Origin: Herminiimonas sp. KBW02
GTDB lineage: Bacteria > Pseudomonadota > Gammaproteobacteria > Burkholderiales > Burkholderiaceae_D
Direction of reading: 5' to 3'
Assembly (NCBI RefSeq): GCF_003852535.1
Contig: NZ_QAJP01000004.1
Location: 854,719-918,718, forward strand
Length of the DNA: 64,000 nt
The notes under the pieces are model-generated. The model worked only from the letters and a program-made list of their open reading frames with translations. It was not told the DNA's origin and ran no database searches. Below, piece after piece: positions 9,901 through 17,429 of the stretch; position 1 is the stretch's first letter; the number at the start of each line of letters is the position of its first letter. Made by a program: the position numbers and the translations under genes.

Positions 9901-10204
9901 TGAGGCAGCACGTTTGCGTCTGCGTCCTATCCTGATGACTTCGATTGCGTTTATCGCTGGTGTGGTCCCGCTGATCCTGTCGACCGGTGCGGGTGCAGAA
10001 ATGCGTCATGCGATGGGTGTGGCGGTGTTCTCCGGCATGATAGGTGTGACTGCGTTCGGTTTGTTCCTGACGCCTATCTTCTACGTGCTGTTGCGTACGC
10101 TGGAAAAGAAATTTACCCGCAAGAAAGCGGTGGAGGATGAAGCGTATGTCGCACATCCGGCCCCGGTTGCGGTAGCGGACAATCCGCACAATTACGAGGT
10201 GTGA
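6986..10204 (+). CDS. mexF: RND multidrug efflux pump, MexF/BpeF type
   Basis: A 1072-residue inner membrane proton/drug antiporter of the hydrophobe/amphiphile RND family. It starts MNISRFFIDRPIFAGVLS, has LPISEYPEVVPPSVVV, the proton-relay pair Asp-Asp in GIVVDDAIVVVENVER (about residue 407), and the C-terminal GLACKNAILIVEFARE with the conserved Lys. Two large periplasmic loops and twelve membrane helices follow the usual order. The length fits the family (about 1030-1070). Sequence detail, such as FPPPPVQGLGTIGGF, is characteristic of MexF rather than AcrB or MexB. Known relatives export chloramphenicol, trimethoprim and quinolones. Regulation here appears to be by TetR rather than by the LysR protein that controls MexEF-OprN. 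Confidence 0.95.
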   Translation: MNISRFFIDRPIFAGVLSAIILIGGLISMLNLPISEYPEVVPPSVVVKANFPGANPQTIAETVSTPIEEQINGVEGMLYMQSQATSDGLMTLTVTFKLGVSPDQAQQLVQNRVNQALPRLPDVVQRLGVTTTKSSPDLTMVVHLVSPNDRYDMAYLRNYAVLNVKDRLARLQGIGAVQLFGSGDYSMRVWLDPRKVAERGLSANDVVDAIRQQNVNVAAGVIGASPSVPGVDYQISVNAQGRLSTEDEFRDIVIRTSPDGVVTRLRDVARVELGASEYALRSLLNNKSAVAIPIFQSPGSNALDISNNVRKTMAELKKDMPEGVDYSIVYDPTQFVRASIEAVVHTLLEAILLVVIVVIIFLQTWRASIIPLLAVPVSVIGTFAVMMGLGFSINALSLFGLVLAIGIVVDDAIVVVENVERNIEDGLTAREATYKAMREVSGPIIAIALTLSAVFVPLAFVSGLTGQFFKQFALTIAISTVISAFNSLTLSPALAALLLKSHGAPKDKFQLAIDKAFGWFFVRFNRVFHRGSENYGGGVTGILKRKSIALAVYAALIGATMFLFHHVPAGFIPGQDKQYLVGFAQLPDASSLDRTEDVIRQMSEIGMKTPGVESAVAFPGLSINGFVNSPSSGIVFMSLKPFEERRSKDLSGPAIAQKLNQQMSGIKGAYIAMFPPPPVQGLGTIGGFKLQIQDRGALGKEALNDALKAFLAKAYQAPELAGMFSSYQINVPQLYANLDRTRAQQLGLSVPAVFDTLQVYLGSLYVNDFNKFGRTFQVRVQADAPFRAHAEDVGLLKARNKNGEMVPLSSVLKMTQSYGPDQFIRYNGFPAADVNGGPAPGYSTGQAQAVVERLLAETLPRGISYEWTEITYQDKIAGDTLFVILPLAMLLVFFVLAAQYESLTLPLAVLLIVPMGLLSAIFGVWLTGGDNNIFTQISLIVLVGLACKNAILIVEFARELEHQGRGIYEAAIEAARLRLRPILMTSIAFIAGVVPLILSTGAGAEMRHAMGVAVFSGMIGVTAFGLFLTPIFYVLLRTLEKKFTRKKAVEDEAYVAHPAPVAVADNPHNYEV

Positions 10205-11652
10205 TGATGAAGAAATTTAATTTATCCCTGAGCACGATGGTAGCGGCGCTGGTACTGGCCGGTTGCTCGACGGCGCGGCCGCCGGAACAGCTCAAGCTGG
10301 ATCTGCCGACCGCATACCGTGAGCAAGCTACCGCACTGGATGGCGCATGGAAACTGGCGGCGCCAGCTGATAACAAGGATCGCGGTGCATGGTGGAAGGT
10401 GTTTGGCGACGACCAATTGAGTGAGCTGATTGTGGAAGCAGGCAAGGCTAACCTGAACCTGGCGATTGCACTGGCGCGCGTGAAAGATGCGCGTGCGATT
10501 GCCGGTGTGGTCGATGCAGATCGCGGCGTGCAGGTAGACGTTGGTGTCGGTCCGACGCGCAGTGGAAATGCACAGGCTGCCAGCACCACATATCGCGCAC
10601 CGCTGAGTTTCGGCTATGAAGTGGATCTGTTCGGTCGCCTGTCCGATGCCAGCCGTGCCGCCAAGCTGGATGCGGAAGGGCAGGAAGCGGCTTACCGTTC
10701 GGTCTTGCTGGCTTTACAGTCTGACGTCGCGCAGCAGTACTTCACGATACGTTCGCTGGATTCGGAACTGGACGTCCTGCAAAAGACGGTGTCCCTGCGT
10801 CAGGAAGCGCTGGAGCTGACACAGCACCGCTACAAGGCAGGTGATACCAGTGAGCTGGATGTGGCGCAGGCAAAAACTGAGTGGGCCACCACCAGTGCTG
10901 AATTGGAAGGGGTCAAACGTCAGCGTGCGCAGCGTGATCACGCATTGGCGATTTTGCTGGGCAAGGCCCCCGCCGAATTCACCTTGCCGGCAGCGCCACT
11001 GGTCGCTGCAGTGGTGACGGTGCCATCCGGCTTGCCGTCCGACTTGCTGGAACGTCGTCCCGATATCGCGCAGGCACAGCGTCAGCTGGCAGCGTCCAGT
11101 GCACGTATCGGCGCAGCCAAGGCCGCCTTCTTCCCGAAATTGCTGCTGACCGGATCGGCTGGCTACGAGTCGAATGAGTTACGCGACTTGTTCAAATGGT
11201 CGAGCCGCAGCTGGATGCTGGGTCCGGTGGTCGGCACCATACTGAGCATGCCTTTGTTTGATGGTGGTCGTAACCGTTCCAACCTGGAGCGTGCTGATGC
11301 CAACTACGAAGCGCTGGTTGCCAACTACCGGCTGCAAGTGCTGGTTGGCTTCCAGGACGTCGAAGACAACCTGAGTGCCTTGCGTACGCTGGACCGCCAA
11401 CTGCAATTTGAAGATCAGGCTGTCAGCTCGGCGCAACTGGCTGCACGCCTGGCCGACTCGCGTTATCGCTATGGCTCGGCCAGCTACTTCGAAGTGATTG
11501 ATGCGCAGCGTTCCAGTCTGTCGACACAACGGTCGAAGATACGCAGCACGGGGCAGCGCGCAGTGGCATCGGTCGGCCTGATACGTGCACTCGGTGGTGG
11601 TTGGGATACACCGGCCGCCAAAGATGGCCTGGCATTGGCAGTCCAGCCATAA
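10204..11652 (+). CDS. Outer membrane efflux channel lipoprotein (NodT/OprM family)
   Basis: A 482-residue TolC-like channel protein with two outer membrane efflux repeats. The N-terminus is a lipoprotein signal with lipobox LAGC and Cys21 as the anchor. Typical motifs include WWKVFGDDQLSELI, AYRSVLLALQSDVAQQYF, ERRPDIAQAQRQL and SRYRYGSASYFEVIDAQR. The ATG overlaps the pump's stop codon (TGATG), indicating translational coupling; a GTG one codon upstream is a less likely start. It completes the tripartite exporter by opening a duct across the outer membrane. A strong terminator follows, so the operon ends here. Confidence 0.93.
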   Translation: MMKKFNLSLSTMVAALVLAGCSTARPPEQLKLDLPTAYREQATALDGAWKLAAPADNKDRGAWWKVFGDDQLSELIVEAGKANLNLAIALARVKDARAIAGVVDADRGVQVDVGVGPTRSGNAQAASTTYRAPLSFGYEVDLFGRLSDASRAAKLDAEGQEAAYRSVLLALQSDVAQQYFTIRSLDSELDVLQKTVSLRQEALELTQHRYKAGDTSELDVAQAKTEWATTSAELEGVKRQRAQRDHALAILLGKAPAEFTLPAAPLVAAVVTVPSGLPSDLLERRPDIAQAQRQLAASSARIGAAKAAFFPKLLLTGSAGYESNELRDLFKWSSRSWMLGPVVGTILSMPLFDGGRNRSNLERADANYEALVANYRLQVLVGFQDVEDNLSALRTLDRQLQFEDQAVSSAQLAARLADSRYRYGSASYFEVIDAQRSSLSTQRSKIRSTGQRAVASVGLIRALGGGWDTPAAKDGLALAVQP

Positions 11653-11679
11653 GCAAAGTTTGCGAGGTGCTGTAGTTGA

Positions 11680-11717
11680 CGCCGATTGGAAGAAGTCTTC
11701 CAGTCGGCGTTTTTTTA
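11680..11717 (+). terminator. Rho-independent terminator of the efflux operon
   Basis: CGCCGATTGGAAGA and TCTTCCAGTCGGCG form a 14-bp stem with one mismatch and a two-base loop, followed by seven T residues. Confidence 0.9.
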
Positions 11718-11924
11718 TCTGCTCACGGCTGTACACGTCTGGCAAGCTGGTTTTCTCTCCGGCAATTCATGCTCCCATCTTTATGTGATGACAGTCACTT
11801 TTGCTTGCAATTGTTTGCGGCAAACTGCTGCCGTAAAAACGCGCCTTGCGATAATATGAGGCAGCTATCGCAGTTCAGATCAAAATCGCACCATCCCACA
11901 CATCGCTTTTATTCAGGAGGCAGC

Positions 11925-12620
11925 ATGTTCACCCAACATTTTTCCAAAACGGCACTGGCAGTTTCATTGAGCCTGGTTGTTTCCGCGGCCTTTGCCGTAT
12001 CACTGGCAGATCTGAGCAACAAGGATGCAACGACAGGCGTGAAAGCGGCGCTGGAAAAAGGCGCAACTGTCGCCGTCTCCAAACTCGGTGTGGAGAATGG
12101 TTTCCTGAATAATGAAAAAGTAAAAATCGGTTTGCCTAGCGTCGTCGAAAAAGCGATGCCTATCCTGAAGATGACCGGGCAGGGTAAGAAGGTAGAAGAA
12201 TTACAGGTGTCGATGAATCACGCAGCCGAATCTGCAGTTGCGTTGGCTAAACCATTGTTGCTCGATGCAGTGAAATCGATGTCGGTGACCGATGCGAAAA
12301 ATATCCTCACCGGTGGCGATACCTCGGTGACCGATTTTTTCCGTCAAAAAACCGCGACACCTTTAGGTGCGCAATTCCTGCCAGTCGTTAAAAAGATCAC
12401 CGATAAAAATGGCCTGGCGCCGCAATACAACGCCATCATGGGCAAGGTAGGGTCCAGCGGTCTGGTATCGCAGGATGAAACGACGGTCGAAGGCTACGTT
12501 ACCAAACGCGCACTCGATGGCCTGTATACGATGATCGGCGAAGAAGAGAAAGCGATACGCCAGGATCCGGTTGGTGCCGGTAGTGCCATCCTGGGCAAAG
12601 TTTTTGGCGCCTTGAAGTAA
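11925..12620 (+). CDS. DUF4197 family secreted protein
   Basis: A 231-residue protein starting MFTQHFSKTALAVSLS, with a cleavable signal peptide ending near SAAFA. The mature part begins with an SLADLSNKDATTGVKAALEKG segment, read as SLADLSNKDA then TTGVKAALEKG, which is the DUF4197 signature, and continues with the family's RALDGLYTMIGEEEKAIRQDP end. The start ATG has a perfect AGGAGG ribosome site six bases upstream, so the longer upstream frame is not used. The family is widespread in Proteobacteria and has no known function; a periplasmic or outer membrane location is inferred from the signal peptide. It stands alone. Confidence 0.9.
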   Translation: MFTQHFSKTALAVSLSLVVSAAFAVSLADLSNKDATTGVKAALEKGATVAVSKLGVENGFLNNEKVKIGLPSVVEKAMPILKMTGQGKKVEELQVSMNHAAESAVALAKPLLLDAVKSMSVTDAKNILTGGDTSVTDFFRQKTATPLGAQFLPVVKKITDKNGLAPQYNAIMGKVGSSGLVSQDETTVEGYVTKRALDGLYTMIGEEEKAIRQDPVGAGSAILGKVFGALK

Positions 12621-12636
12621 GTGCGCGTTTTACTTT

Positions 12637-12673
12637 GAAAAATGGCCGGCGGCTCATACGAGCCCGTCGGCCA
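12637..12673 (-). terminator. Terminator of the GlxA-type regulator gene, overlapping its stop codon
   Basis: On the minus strand TGGCCG, GGCTC, GAGCC and CGGCCA form a stem with small internal mismatches, followed by TTTTT. The stop codon of the regulator falls in the loop region, so gene end and terminator overlap. Confidence 0.65.
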
Positions 12674-13787
12674 GAGTGTTTTTTCCGATAGCATCGAACA
12701 CGAGTATCGGTGCCTGCGAATTCGTGGGTGCAGGTGTAATCACAGGTGTGGGTTCTATTGCCTGATTCTGTGCGTTGCGTTCATTGCGCCTGTATTCGCA
12801 CGGCGAAATTTGTAGGTGCTTGCGAAACAGTTTGGAGACATGCTCTCCATTTAAAAATCCACAGCGCCTGGCAATTTTATCGACAGGCAAATCTGTCCGT
12901 GCCAACTGCTGACGCACTGCGTCGAGACGCAGGTGCAGTAAAAATTCATGTGGCGTCCATCCGGTCTCGCGCTTGAATTGTCGCTGGAAATTACGTTCAC
13001 TCATCGAGACGTAGTTGGCGGCATCAATGATGCTGATGGCTTCAGCCATGTGTTCTACAAACCAGCGCGATGCTTGCTGTATTTTTGTGCAGGTAACAGG
13101 TTCAGCAATTTTGCTGGGTCTTACCGGAATTTGTTCACGCCGACGTTGCGTTACCTGCAGGCTTTCAGCAACACGCTTTGCGACGCTGCTGCCTAAATCA
13201 TCTTCCAGGAACGCCAGTGCGAGATCGGTCGCCATGCCGACTTCGCTGGCAGTGAATATGCCATCGTCTTCCGTCGTGCTGGCGTCGCGCTCAACTTTGA
13301 TTTGCGGAAATTCACGAATCAATTTATCTTGCAGCGCCCAGTGTGTCGTCGCGCGTTTCTGATCCAGTAAGCCTGCTGCCGCCATGACGAAGACGCCGGT
13401 GCATACGGCGCCGATGCGTCTCACATTGCTATTGGCATCTTGCAGCCAGCCGACCAGACCAGGATCACGATACGCATCAAAGTTGCCGGTGCCGCTGGCA
13501 ATCAATATTGTGTCGAAATTGTGATTGTCATGCGGTGGCAGAGGCAAGGTCATGATCTGCACACAAGTCGAAGATCGTATGATGCCGCCGTTGAGGGAAA
13601 GAAGGGATATTGCATATCCGGATTGACCTGCAAAGACTGACGAAATTAATTTGTCTCCTACGCCGAACACATCTGCTGCACCAATTACATCAGCAAGTAT
13701 GACGCCTTCAAAAACGATAATTCCGATGTGTCTGATAGTCCGTGTAGTCTCGGATAAAGCCGGTAATTTGAAAGACATTTGTTCCAT
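12654..13787 (-). CDS. GlxA-family AraC-type transcriptional regulator
   Basis: A 377-residue protein with two parts. Residues about 17-200 are a DJ-1/PfpI (class I glutamine amidotransferase-like) domain, with the nucleophile-elbow region GAVCTGVFVMAAAGLLDQKRATTHW, read as GAVCTGVFVMAAAG then LLDQKRATTHW. Residues about 235-340 are an AraC helix-turn-helix pair (SMSERNFQRQFKRETGWTP and VDKIARRCGFLNGEHVSKLFRK). This fusion defines GlxA-type regulators, related to CdhR, ArgR and GbdR of Pseudomonas that control amine and amino acid catabolism. A Pro-rich tail of about 40 residues follows. No catabolic gene lies next to it, so the regulon is unknown. The start has a GGGAGA ribosome site. Confidence 0.92.
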   Translation of the reverse strand: MEQMSFKLPALSETTRTIRHIGIIVFEGVILADVIGAADVFGVGDKLISSVFAGQSGYAISLLSLNGGIIRSSTCVQIMTLPLPPHDNHNFDTILIASGTGNFDAYRDPGLVGWLQDANSNVRRIGAVCTGVFVMAAAGLLDQKRATTHWALQDKLIREFPQIKVERDASTTEDDGIFTASEVGMATDLALAFLEDDLGSSVAKRVAESLQVTQRRREQIPVRPSKIAEPVTCTKIQQASRWFVEHMAEAISIIDAANYVSMSERNFQRQFKRETGWTPHEFLLHLRLDAVRQQLARTDLPVDKIARRCGFLNGEHVSKLFRKHLQISPCEYRRNERNAQNQAIEPTPVITPAPTNSQAPILVFDAIGKNTLADGLV

Positions 13788-13999
13788 GTCATATCTCCCG
13801 CCTAACTTATGTTCTTATTTCTTCTATTCACTAAATAAAAAATTTATTGCCAGTGAATAATATTTTTCTAGACTGATGAAGGTGAGATGATTGCCCATCG
13901 CCATGATAAAAATCACCTTTTCAATATATGCTTATTTAATCCTAAGCGCATCTAAATTTGCTGAGAAGAACATTACGATTTGTGAACCTTTGTTTCGAA

Positions 14000-14257
14000 T
14001 TACTTGCTCTCAAGCATATCTTTCAAGCGGGCATTTTCTAAAGCAAGTTCTGCCACGATTTGTTTAAGTTTGTTGTTCTCTTCCTGCAGACATTTCAAGT
14101 CTTGCGGAAAGCCTGGCAGTGCACTGTAACGCTTCTTCCAATCAAGAAACGTATGCTCTGAAACACCGGCTTGCCGCAAGACATCTTCCAACGGAATGCC
14201 TAGCTCCTCTTGTTTCAAGGCAGCTGCGATTTGATCGCTTGTTATCGTACGCTTCAT
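14000..14257 (-). CDS. Solitary IS3-family OrfA-like (transposase helix-turn-helix) protein
   Basis: An 85-residue protein built like the OrfA subunit of IS3 elements. It starts with a helix-turn-helix (SDQIAAALKQEELGIPLEDV then RQAGVSEHTFLDWKKRY), followed by a leucine-zipper-like coil (LQEENNKLKQIVAELALENARLKDMLESK, read as LQEENNKLKQIV then AELALENARLKDML). OrfA binds the terminal repeats and normally needs OrfB, made by frameshifting, for catalysis. No OrfB frame or DDE motif is present in the 210 bases downstream, and no terminal inverted repeats were seen. So it is either a relic of an insertion or a retained DNA-binding protein. The frame is intact, which slightly favours retention. 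Confidence 0.75.
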   Translation of the reverse strand: MKRTITSDQIAAALKQEELGIPLEDVLRQAGVSEHTFLDWKKRYSALPGFPQDLKCLQEENNKLKQIVAELALENARLKDMLESK

Positions 14258-14332
14258 CGCAGGGCCTTTGATTCAGTTGATTGCAGGAATTATTTCTCTC
14301 TGTAAATTACATCTGTCTACAATTGCTCAAAC

Positions 14333-15064
14333 TTAAGGAAGCGGTTCCAGGCCCATACGTTTGCGTACGATAGGATCCGAATACTGGTCGGCCGAGCTTT
14401 GCATGACCGAATAGGTTTGCACTGGATTTGCTGCATCTTGTTTCGGTGCGCTAGGACAGGAACGACCGGTTGCTTCGATTGCTTTGCGATTGGCTTCGCT
14501 TTGGCAAAGCAGCGCAAGCGCAACATCATTCATGCCCATGGCGCGGAACTCTCTCGAGTCGAGGCGGCGTACGCATGCTTCGTCAACCATCGTGATACCA
14601 CCTGTCAGGCCGAAGCCGACTGCTGATACACCCAACGATACCGAACCCATACAGGTGTCGGACAAGGTTGTTGTCAGCGATGGAGCAAGCACACCTGGTA
14701 CATTTTTGACTGTGTAGCTGCCGCCGTAATCAACTGTTGCTTTCGTATTGTTGGCACTACTACCTGCTTCACCGACTGCGCCCAATGGAGCTGCAGCGGC
14801 TGATACACCACCGGTGCCGGCATTTACTGAGACATTCACATTCGACGCACCGCCGGATGCCGAGCCGCCGGTTGCACTACCGCCGGTTGCTGCACCACCA
14901 GCACCACCAGCACCACCGGTTGCAGATGAAGATGAATTGGACGTGGGTGCTGCACTTGCGCTCGAGCCTGATCCGGAGCCTGACCCATGTCCGTGCGGGC
15001 TTCCTGCCCATGCTGGCAAGGCAAACATCGAGGCTACCAGCAGGCCTATAAGATTGCTTTTCAT
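14333..15064 (-). CDS. Gly/Ser-rich secreted protein with conserved C-terminal part
   Basis: A 243-residue protein with a signal peptide (MKSNLIGLLVASMFALPAWA), followed by a His-Gly patch (SPHGHGSGSGSGSS) and about 60 residues of Gly, Ala, Ser and Thr in repeats of the type GGAGGAGGAATGGSATGG. The C-terminal 140 residues are a normal folded-looking domain with two Cys (DTCMGS and DEACVR), a hydrophobic SVSLGVSAVGFGLTGGITMV stretch and a third Cys pair region (LLCQSEANRK). No family was recognised. It follows another Gly-rich secreted protein on the same strand, 97 bases away, with the same signal-HGHG-Gly plan. A surface or biofilm role is possible but not shown. Confidence 0.7.
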   Translation of the reverse strand: MKSNLIGLLVASMFALPAWAGSPHGHGSGSGSGSSASAAPTSNSSSSATGGAGGAGGAATGGSATGGSASGGASNVNVSVNAGTGGVSAAAAPLGAVGEAGSSANNTKATVDYGGSYTVKNVPGVLAPSLTTTLSDTCMGSVSLGVSAVGFGLTGGITMVDEACVRRLDSREFRAMGMNDVALALLCQSEANRKAIEATGRSCPSAPKQDAANPVQTYSVMQSSADQYSDPIVRKRMGLEPLP

Positions 15065-15161
15065 GGCTGCTCCATCACAATGACGACGCTTTTTTAAATG
15101 AGGAAGAGAGTTGCCTCTCTTCCTGTCTGGCTACTATGTTGATAGCCGGTTTGCTCCTGGC

Positions 15162-15782
15162 TTAGTGAACAGCGATTGCCGCCGAATTGCCGCCATTGCC
15201 ACCGTTGCCGCCAAACGCTGGACCGCTCTTAGCATCGCCGCCGATAGTCACCGACTTGCCATCGCCGGCGTAGTTGCCGTTGCCGCTGCCGGAGGCTGCG
15301 TCACCGGTGGACGATTTGGTTTGTCCGCCGATTGCAAGAGAGTTGCCGTTGAATTTCTGCGTTGCTGAAGCATCGCCTGCTTTTGCGCTGCCACCACCGC
15401 TAGCTTGGTGGCCACGGCTGCCGTGACCGCCACCGGAGGGTGCTGCAGCTCCGACTTTAGCTGTGTTGCTGACGTTGGCAGTTGTGTCGCCACCGAATGA
15501 CTTAACGCCGCCGGTGCTCGTCCAGTTGCCGCCGGTGTTTGCAGTGCCGCCGGAATTGTTTTGAGTTGCGTTCCCGCCGCTTGCGTTGCCGCCTGTGGTC
15601 GCGCCGCCTGTAACGTTCCCTGATGTTGCGCCGCCACCGGCACCCCCAGCGCCACCGACTGAAGCGGCTGATACGTTACCGCTGGGTGCTGGCATGGATG
15701 GACCCCCATGGCCATGACCGCCTGCAAAAGCAGCTGCGGCGAACAATGAGGTGATGGCTGCTGCAATGATGTGCTGTTTCAT
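15162..15782 (-). CDS. Glycine-rich secreted protein
   Basis: A 206-residue protein with a signal peptide (MKQHIIAAAITSLFAAAAFA) and a mature chain that begins GGHGHGGPSMPAP and then is almost wholly Gly, Ala, Ser, Thr and Asn. Short motifs such as GGNASGGNAT, GGNWTSTGG and NGGNGGNS recur without a strict period. There are no Cys residues in the mature part. Low-complexity Gly/Asn chains like this occur in amyloid-like and adhesive surface proteins, but no curlin or other family signature was seen. It shares the HGHG start and signal peptide plan with the next gene downstream, so the two are likely diverged relatives or functional partners. The start ATG follows an AGGAGA ribosome site. Confidence 0.65.
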   Translation of the reverse strand: MKQHIIAAAITSLFAAAAFAGGHGHGGPSMPAPSGNVSAASVGGAGGAGGGATSGNVTGGATTGGNASGGNATQNNSGGTANTGGNWTSTGGVKSFGGDTTANVSNTAKVGAAAPSGGGHGSRGHQASGGGSAKAGDASATQKFNGNSLAIGGQTKSSTGDAASGSGNGNYAGDGKSVTIGGDAKSGPAFGGNGGNGGNSAAIAVH

Positions 15783-15828
15783 TTTTGTTTCTCCTGAATG
15801 TGGATAGAGTGTTGTTTACCTTGATGTC

Positions 15829-16071
15829 TCATTCAAAGTCACCGGAGGGCAGGTAGAAAAGTATTGAGTTAGCACCTGTCTTCGGATCAATCCACTTATG
15901 CCAGCGGCCTACTGGTTTCGTTTGGATTGGCTTGATATTAGGTCGCGGAATCTTTTTCTTGGCGACAAAACCTTGGCTACTTAAGACAGCCGCGCATGGC
16001 GGTTTTTGGCAAATGGCTGAACACTTTATGTGATGTATCAGTAGGTATTTTTTTTGTGTATGGACTGCCAT
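15829..16071 (-). CDS. Hypothetical basic protein
   Basis: An open frame of 80 residues, MAVHTQKKYLLIHHIKCSAI at the start and ending LFYLPSGDFE, strongly basic in the middle (KKKIPRPNIKPIQTKPVGRW) with three Cys near the N-terminus. It lies 46 bases upstream of the glycine-rich protein on the same strand and could be the first gene of that transcript. The upstream region is very AT-rich, which could hold a promoter. No family was recognised and the ribosome site is not clear, so it may not be translated. Confidence 0.35.
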   Translation of the reverse strand: MAVHTQKKYLLIHHIKCSAICQKPPCAAVLSSQGFVAKKKIPRPNIKPIQTKPVGRWHKWIDPKTGANSILFYLPSGDFE

Positions 16072-16189
16072 ATGAAATGAAAATGCGTAATGAAATTTCG
16101 TGCATTTTCATAGAGAAAAAATGAAAAAAAGAGTGAAGTTTTTTTATTTATGATGAGTGATTTTTTTTAGATAAATTTTTATAAAAAAA

Positions 16190-16222
16190 CGAAAAAAAAG
16201 CATCCGTTAAAAACGGATGCTT
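16190..16222 (-). terminator. Rho-independent terminator of the dehydrogenase gene
   Basis: AAGCATCCGTT and AACGGATGCTT are perfect 11-bp arms with a 3-nt loop. On the minus strand the stem is followed by a long T run, so it ends the transcript of the zinc-type dehydrogenase gene. The next 120 bases are unusually rich in A and T runs. Confidence 0.85.
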
Positions 16223-16305
16223 ATCGTTCTTATTCCAAAAAATGGCGCGATACAGATCGTTCTACTTACGTCGACGATTGTAAATTTGTTCGTGGATTAT
16301 TTTTT

Positions 16306-17310
16306 TCAAAAACCTTCAAGTACGATTTTCCCTTTTGCTGTATTGCTCTCTAGCAAGGCGTGTGCGCGCTTCAGGTTGCTTGCATTGATAGTGCCGAAAT
16401 TTTCAGCTACCGTGGTTTTAATAATGCCGGTATCGATCAGTCGCGCAACTTCATTCAGTAGTTCGTGTTGCTTGTGCATATCGACAGTTGCGAACAATGC
16501 GCGCGTGAACATGAATTCCCAGTGCAGTGAAATGCTTTTTCGCTTTAGCAAGCGACAATCAAGCGCAACCGGATCATCGATCAATGCAAGCTTGCCTTGT
16601 GGTGCAAGCGCTTCCACGATTTCGGAAAAATGTTGCTCAGTCTGATTCAGGCTAGCCACATATTTAACATTGTCTATGCCGATTTTTTTCAATTCCTGAC
16701 TGAGGGGGTGGGCATGGTCGATCACGTGATGTGCGCCGAGTTCACGTACCCATTGTTGTGTGTGCGGACGTGAAGCCGTACCGATCACAGTCAGGCCGGT
16801 AAGCTGACGCGCCAGTTGCACCAGGATGGAGCCGACGCCACCGGCCGCGCCTATGATGAGTATTGCTTCCTTGCTGTCGGCCGGAACTTCGAGTCGTTCA
16901 AACAATAATTCCCATGCCGTGATCGCAGTCAAAGGCAAGGCCGCTGCCTGCGCAAAATCCAGCGAGCTCGGCATATGCCCGGTGATGAACTCATCGACCA
17001 GGTGCAATTCGCTATTGGTGCCGGCGCGCGCAATCGAACCTGCATAGAACACGCGATCACCCGGTTTGAATAAGGTCACGGCATCGCCTACTGCACGCAC
17101 GATGCCGGCGGCGTCCCAGCCTATGACTTTGTATTCGCCATCTGGCGGATTGGCGCTGCTGCGAACTTTGACGTCAACCGGGTTCACCGATATGGCCTGA
17201 ACTTCAACCAGCAAGTCGTGACCGCTGGCTATCGGGTCGGGCAGAGTGACGTCGAGCAGGGATTGCTCATCCTTGATTGGTAATGCACGTTTGTAGGCGA
17301 TGGCTTTCAT
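16306..17310 (-). CDS. Zinc-binding alcohol dehydrogenase family (MDR) oxidoreductase
   Basis: A 334-residue medium-chain dehydrogenase/reductase. The N-terminal GroES-like part has NPVDVKVRSS and GWDAAGIVRAVG, and the NAD(P)-binding Rossmann motif is IIGAAGGVGSILVQLARQLTG, read as IIGAAGGVGS then ILVQLARQLTG. The Cys and Glu ligands of the catalytic zinc are not seen (VDVK instead of a Cys at the usual place), so it belongs with the zinc-independent quinone reductase-like branch despite its family name. The start used here is preceded by AAGGAA; a longer frame exists upstream. It is divergent from a LysR regulator 119 bases away, which probably controls it. The substrate is likely an alpha,beta-unsaturated carbonyl or quinone, by family analogy. 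Confidence 0.9.
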   Translation of the reverse strand: MKAIAYKRALPIKDEQSLLDVTLPDPIASGHDLLVEVQAISVNPVDVKVRSSANPPDGEYKVIGWDAAGIVRAVGDAVTLFKPGDRVFYAGSIARAGTNSELHLVDEFITGHMPSSLDFAQAAALPLTAITAWELLFERLEVPADSKEAILIIGAAGGVGSILVQLARQLTGLTVIGTASRPHTQQWVRELGAHHVIDHAHPLSQELKKIGIDNVKYVASLNQTEQHFSEIVEALAPQGKLALIDDPVALDCRLLKRKSISLHWEFMFTRALFATVDMHKQHELLNEVARLIDTGIIKTTVAENFGTINASNLKRAHALLESNTAKGKIVLEGF

Positions 17311-17429
17311 GCTGGGTTCCTTATAGAAATGAGCGGCTTGCCTGTGATTTGCAAGCACCATGCACGCAGTTTCCGCTATATTCTCTTTATTGAAAATACG
17401 TTGAATAAACTATCACTTTCAAAAATAAA

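Noticed and set aside
7835-10189. A 784-codon open frame opposite the RND pump gene
   Set aside because: It mirrors the codon bias of the pump gene, is rich in His, Arg and Gln and has no recognisable domain; it is a shadow of the pump reading frame.
13860-14330. Terminal inverted repeats of an IS3 element around the OrfA-like gene
   Set aside because: No matching inverted ends or short target duplication could be found on either side.
14333-15782. The Gly-rich proteins as PE-PGRS-like or curlin proteins
   Set aside because: They lack the PE domain and the curlin repeat pattern; only composition is similar.
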